9,030 nucleotides of DNA from an uncultured Muribaculaceae bacterium (GTDB lineage Bacteria; Bacteroidota; Bacteroidia; Bacteroidales; Muribaculaceae), in NCBI GenBank assembly GCA_910584495.1, contig CAJUAR010000090.1, positions 1 through 9,030 of the forward strand, given 5' to 3'. The position numbers and the translations under genes are program-made. Within the stretch, counting starts at the first letter, position 1, and every line of letters begins with the position of its first letter. The notes under the pieces were generated by a model. It made no database searches. It worked only from the letters and a program-made list of their open reading frames with translations, and had not been told where the DNA came from. Positions 6,122 to 9,030 of the stretch are shown here, in pieces.

Positions 6122-6123
6122 TT

Positions 6124-6154
6124 TTTGTGAGTCCGAAAATTTTGCGTAAATTTA
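6124..6154 (+). promoter_or_regulatory. Probable holA promoter
   Basis: TTTG at 6124-6127, exactly 19 bases, then TAAATTTA at 6147-6154. The -7 box differs from TAnnTTTG only in its last base. Transcription would begin around 6158-6161, inside the palindrome at 6151-6170, leaving a leader of under 30 nt to the holA ATG at 6188. No comparably good promoter for the divergent minus-strand gene was found in the gap. Confidence 0.45.
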
Positions 6155-6170
6155 CAAAATATTTTGTAAA
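6151..6170. repeat. Perfect 20-bp palindrome in the holA / HsdR_N divergent gap
   Basis: TTTACAAAATATTTTGTAAA equals its own reverse complement over all 20 bases. It overlaps the 3' end of the proposed holA -7 box and its start site, 17 bases before the holA ATG and 29 bases before the divergent gene's ATG. A dimeric repressor bound here could affect both genes. The inner 14 bases recur exactly in the promoter of the PCMD-protein gene at 7273-7286. Confidence 0.7.
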
Positions 6171-6187
6171 CACATATCAACAACTCC

Positions 6188-7219
6188 ATGGCACTCCCCG
6201 CCCCGACATTCGAAGGCATCAAGAAATCGCTTGCCGACAAGCACTTCGCACCCGTGTATCTGCTGCATGGCGAGGAGGGTTATTTTATCGACGAACTTGT
6301 CAAGGAATTCGAAAACATTCTCACCGACGACGAAAAAATTTTCAACCAGCACATACTCTTTGCCCCTCAGGTGGATATGAGCAAAGTCATAGAGCTGTGC
6401 AAGGGCATACCCATGATGTCGGACCGACAAGTGGTGATTCTCAAAGAGGCTCAGGCCATACGTGCCGACCAGCTCAACAAGCTTCACACCTATGTGTCGC
6501 ATCCCTCGCCGTCGACAATCTTTGTCATCTGCTGCCGCGGAGCACAAGCCAAAGGCAAAGACCTGATGGCGGCTCTCAAAAAGACCCAGGCCGTGGTGTT
6601 TGAGGCCAAGAAAATCAAGGACTACAATGCCGCTGCCTATATAACTACATTCATAAAAGAAAAAGGTCTGACAGCCGACGCCAAAGCCCTGCAGATGCTC
6701 GTCGACTTTGTTGGGGCCGACCTGAGCCGCATCTATAACGAAGTGAACAAACTGGCAACACTCCTCGCCCCCGGCGCGATGGTGACTCCCGAAGTGGTGG
6801 AGCGCAACATCGGCGTTAGCCGCCAGTACAATAGCTATGAGTTTGTCGATGCCATCGGCTCCGGCGATGCCGCACGATGCTTCCGCATATTGGCCTATTT
6901 CCGCAGCAACCCGAAGGCCTTACCAACTCCGTTGCTCACCTCCATCCTCTTCAGCTTCTTCTCCGACCTGCTTCAGGCCTACTATGCGGCAGACCGCAGC
7001 GACGGAGGTCTGATGCACGAATTAGGGCTTAAAAATAGTTTTGCCCTGAATAAAATCAAAACAGGCATGAGCCACTACAATCCCTTCCAGATAATTGAAA
7101 TATTGGGAGCCATCCGCACCTTCGACACCCAAAGCAAAGGCGTGAGATCGCGACAAAACGAGCACGAGTTGCTGCGCGAACTCACCTATCATATTTTATC
7201 CGCTCCGGGCAGGCTCTAA
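6188..7219 (+). CDS. holA: DNA polymerase III subunit delta (clamp-loader wrench subunit)
   Basis: A 343-residue HolA, the subunit of the clamp loader that opens the beta sliding clamp during chromosomal replication. The length is normal. The N-terminal AAA+-like domain (about 1-140) opens with the typical FAPVYLLHGEEGYFIDEL (20-37) and has no functional Walker A motif, as expected for delta. The middle domain carries VGADLSRIYNEVNKLATLL (175-193), a conserved delta segment. The C-terminal helical collar domain covers about 210-343, with SYEFVDAIGSGDAARCFRIL (216-235) at its start. The gene is monocistronic here, divergent from the HsdR_N-like gene. The ATG at 6188 is preceded by an AT-rich leader without a Shine-Dalgarno sequence. 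Sequence beyond the stop contains only a weak terminator-like hairpin. Confidence 0.95.
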   Translation: MALPAPTFEGIKKSLADKHFAPVYLLHGEEGYFIDELVKEFENILTDDEKIFNQHILFAPQVDMSKVIELCKGIPMMSDRQVVILKEAQAIRADQLNKLHTYVSHPSPSTIFVICCRGAQAKGKDLMAALKKTQAVVFEAKKIKDYNAAAYITTFIKEKGLTADAKALQMLVDFVGADLSRIYNEVNKLATLLAPGAMVTPEVVERNIGVSRQYNSYEFVDAIGSGDAARCFRILAYFRSNPKALPTPLLTSILFSFFSDLLQAYYAADRSDGGLMHELGLKNSFALNKIKTGMSHYNPFQIIEILGAIRTFDTQSKGVRSRQNEHELLRELTYHILSAPGRL

Positions 7220-7231
7220 TTAGACCTTTTT
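7212..7231 (+). terminator. Weak terminator-like hairpin at the end of holA
   Basis: The palindrome TCTAATTAGA overlaps the holA stop codon. It is extended, past a C-C mismatch, by a G-C pair and a possible G-U pair, and is followed directly by TTTTT (7227-7231). The stem is short and interrupted, so termination would be inefficient. This is a tentative call. Confidence 0.3.
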
Positions 7232-7260
7232 GCTCATTTATTGGCCAAACTGGGAATAGA

Positions 7261-7293
7261 TTGCACAAGTTAACAAAATATTTTGTAATTTTG
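7261..7293 (+). promoter_or_regulatory. Promoter of the PCMD-domain protein gene, overlapped by a palindrome
   Basis: TAATTTTG at 7286-7293 fits the -7 consensus fully. A TTG at 7261-7263 lies 22 bases upstream, slightly farther than the ideal spacing. Transcription would start near 7297-7300, giving an AT-rich leader of about 100 nt that contains the small inverted repeat GTTC-N6-GAAC (7353-7366) and a T-run (7330-7336). The 14-bp palindrome at 7273-7286 occupies the -33/-7 spacer, where a bound protein would interfere with polymerase. Confidence 0.55.
7273..7286. repeat. 14-bp palindrome shared with the holA upstream region
   Basis: ACAAAATATTTTGT is a perfect palindrome and is identical to the core of the 20-bp palindrome at 6151-6170. 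The next base pair out is A/A here rather than T/A. Placement between the -33 and -7 elements is operator-like; low-complexity AT sequence is the alternative explanation. Confidence 0.55.
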
Positions 7294-7397
7294 TTGAGTA
7301 AAAATAGGTGCAACGCATATAAGAATAGTTTTTTTATCATCACAAAAACATAGTTCAAAATAGAACAAAGAAATCACAACATTAACATTCATATTTT

Positions 7398-9030
7398 ATG
7401 AAAAAAAACTACACAAGCCTTGCTATGTTAGCCCTTGCAGCCTCTTCGGCCATGGCGCAGCAGCTCCCAAATGTGGGATTTGAAGGTGCGTGGGTAGAAA
7501 GCTACCCCTGGAACAGTGTCTACGACCAGCTCTCAATGAAAGATGCCCTCAAAAACATGGAAGATGAAACTACATTCTGTAAGCAACCCGAAGGCTGGAT
7601 TGTATCGAACGTGCTCGGCGTTGTAAGCGAAAAAACTGATGGTACCGGTTATGGCGCTCTCGGTACGACAGTTGTCGCCGATTCTGTAGCCGGTAACAAT
7701 TCGAAATCAGCACTTCGCCTTACCAACCGTCCCAATCCATTTATGGCCACTCAGATTGTGCCGGCATTCGTATCATTTGGCAAAGCGTGGGCTACAAACA
7801 CGCTGAATTTTGCAATTTTCCAAGTAGAAAATAAAGACGGCGGTGTGTTCGGCGGTCTTGAATTTGACAAACGTCCCGACGCACTTGTCTTTGACTATCA
7901 GCGTGCCTACGCCGAAGGTGCCGAAGCCCAGAACGCCACTGTGCTTGTATATGCCTGGAAAGGCACATGGACACAGGAAAATGTGCCCGGCAACAATGCC
8001 ATGGGTCCCACAACAGTAACTGTGACCATGACCGACCGCGACCGCAATATCCTTGGCATGGAAACAGCCCAGGGCGGAGCCGTTACTAAGAGCGACGATG
8101 CCGAACTCATTGCCAAATCGCTCCAGTACATCGAAGGCGAAACTGCCGAATGGACCAACTATGTTCTCCCCATCGAATACCTCAGCGATGCAACTCCTGC
8201 CAAAATCAATGTTGTGCTCGCTGCCAACGACTACTTCGACAGCGAAACAATTGTCAACGGCAACTCGCTCACTGTCGACAATGTGAAATTCGTCTACTAC
8301 TCGCGCCTTGCAAGTGCAAGCTTCGGAGGTCAGGCCGTGGAAGGTTTCGATGCCGACAAATACGAATATGAACTCGCCGGCGACATGCCCGTGACCGACG
8401 ACTATAAGTTCGAGCTTCTTGGCGGTGGCAAATCTGCAACAGTGGTGGCAAAACCCGAAGGCAACACCATGACAGTGATTGTGACCAACAACGGTGAAGA
8501 CCTCGACGGCAAAGCCGAACACATCTACACCTTCACATGGAAGGGCGACGCTCCCGCAGGCGATACTGTCAACTACGAAGGCAAACTCACTATCGAAATG
8601 ATGGGCGGTTTGCTCACTCCCGAAGACGGTCAGGATGCTACAATCCAAATCACTCCCACAGGCGACAACAGCTGCAATTTCGTACTTCCCGACTTCCAGC
8701 TCGACCTCGGCACCGGACCGCAGTCTCTCGGCGACATTGTTGTAAACGAAGTTAAAACAACAACTACCGATGGAACAACATCCTACGATGGTTTTGTGCA
8801 AGGTCTCAGTCTTCTTGGCGGTAGCATTATAGCCGATGTGACCGTTACCGGTACAACAAACGAAAACGGCGATGCCGACATGAAAATTGATGTGATGTGG
8901 AATAATATTCCTATCAACGTTACATTCACCGGCAAGAAAACTACCGGCGTTGCCGGCATCACAGCCGATGACAATGCTCCCGTTGAATACTTCAACCTCC
9001 AGGGCGTACGCGTTGCCAACCCCGAAAACG
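7398..9030 (+). CDS. Secreted PCMD and calycin-like domain protein (3' end cut by the window)
   Basis: 544 residues are visible and the frame is open to the edge, so the stop codon lies outside. A signal peptide is clear (MKKN, hydrophobic core to about 18, cleavage after AMA at 18-20, mature end QQLPNVGFEG). There is no lipobox Cys, so it is not a lipoprotein. Residues about 24-302 resemble the PCMD (putative carbohydrate metabolism) domain, from PNVGFEGAW to the closing LTVDNVKFVYYSR (291-303). About 304-382 looks like an all-beta spacer domain. About 391-512 resembles a calycin-like beta-barrel (VNYEGKLTIEMMGG, NFVLPDFQLDLG, DIVVNEV, KIDVMWNNIPINVTF). From 513 the tail reads TTGVAGITADDNAPVEYFNLQGVRV, a C-terminal module common on exported Bacteroidales proteins, probably needing only some 20-30 more residues. 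Likely a cell-surface or periplasmic glycan-related protein; enzyme activity is not shown. Confidence 0.85.
   Translation, partial: MKKNYTSLAMLALAASSAMAQQLPNVGFEGAWVESYPWNSVYDQLSMKDALKNMEDETTFCKQPEGWIVSNVLGVVSEKTDGTGYGALGTTVVADSVAGNNSKSALRLTNRPNPFMATQIVPAFVSFGKAWATNTLNFAIFQVENKDGGVFGGLEFDKRPDALVFDYQRAYAEGAEAQNATVLVYAWKGTWTQENVPGNNAMGPTTVTVTMTDRDRNILGMETAQGGAVTKSDDAELIAKSLQYIEGETAEWTNYVLPIEYLSDATPAKINVVLAANDYFDSETIVNGNSLTVDNVKFVYYSRLASASFGGQAVEGFDADKYEYELAGDMPVTDDYKFELLGGGKSATVVAKPEGNTMTVIVTNNGEDLDGKAEHIYTFTWKGDAPAGDTVNYEGKLTIEMMGGLLTPEDGQDATIQITPTGDNSCNFVLPDFQLDLGTGPQSLGDIVVNEVKTTTTDGTTSYDGFVQGLSLLGGSIIADVTVTGTTNENGDADMKIDVMWNNIPINVTFTGKKTTGVAGITADDNAPVEYFNLQGVRVANPEN

Noticed and set aside
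7773..8801. A 342-codon open frame on the minus strand opposite the secreted PCMD protein
   Set aside because: The plus strand encodes a continuous protein with signal peptide and domains over the same bases. The antisense product is a Val/Phe/Cys/His-rich shadow with no domain.
1..9030. CRISPR arrays, tRNA or rRNA genes, and transposases
   Set aside because: No regularly spaced repeats, no cloverleaf with a TTCGA-type T arm in context, no rRNA-like stretch and no transposase-like protein were seen on either strand.

Overview
The window looks like chromosomal DNA from a member of the Bacteroidales (phylum Bacteroidota), plausibly a Muribaculaceae-type gut commensal. Three things point there. 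Promoters fit the Bacteroidota consensus (TTTG, about 19 bases, TAnnTTTG) and start codons mostly lack a Shine-Dalgarno sequence. A lone HsdR_N-type protein stands divergent from holA. A secreted PCMD/calycin-like protein ends in a YFNLQGVRV-type C-terminal motif. The family-level placement is inference; the phylum-level placement is firmer.

Layout. Positions 1-165 hold a clear promoter and two small inverted repeats ahead of hppA (166-2358, +), a K+-dependent-type membrane pyrophosphatase that turns pyrophosphate hydrolysis into an ion gradient. A strong GNRA-loop hairpin (2385-2418) ends it. Facing it is a minus-strand cluster read from about 4920 down to 2488: a 68-residue acidic membrane mini-protein, the two halves of a split ThrE/YjjP-YjjB-type exporter, and a LysR regulator. 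These genes are 1, 7 and 28 bases apart and are probably one operon driven by a promoter at 4928-4958 that contains a 9-bp direct repeat. Across a 250-bp divergent gap with possible folded structure lies a YfcE/MJ0936-type metallophosphoesterase (5153-5644, +). It converges, with only 12 bases between stops, on a stand-alone PD-(D/E)XK (HsdR_N-like) protein (5657-6121, -). That gene is divergent from holA (6188-7219, +), the DNA polymerase III delta subunit. A perfect 20-bp palindrome sits in the 66-bp gap between them. The last gene (7398 to the window end, +) is an exported PCMD plus calycin-like protein cut by the window edge; the 14-bp core of the same palindrome recurs in its promoter.

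How the genes work together: most are housekeeping (pyrophosphate-driven ion pumping, clamp loading) or surface/export functions. No mobile element, CRISPR array, rRNA or tRNA was recognised. The points most worth a second look are the shared palindrome, the mini-protein leading the exporter operon, and the orphan nuclease-fold protein beside holA. I see no convincing evidence of a wholly new multi-gene system.
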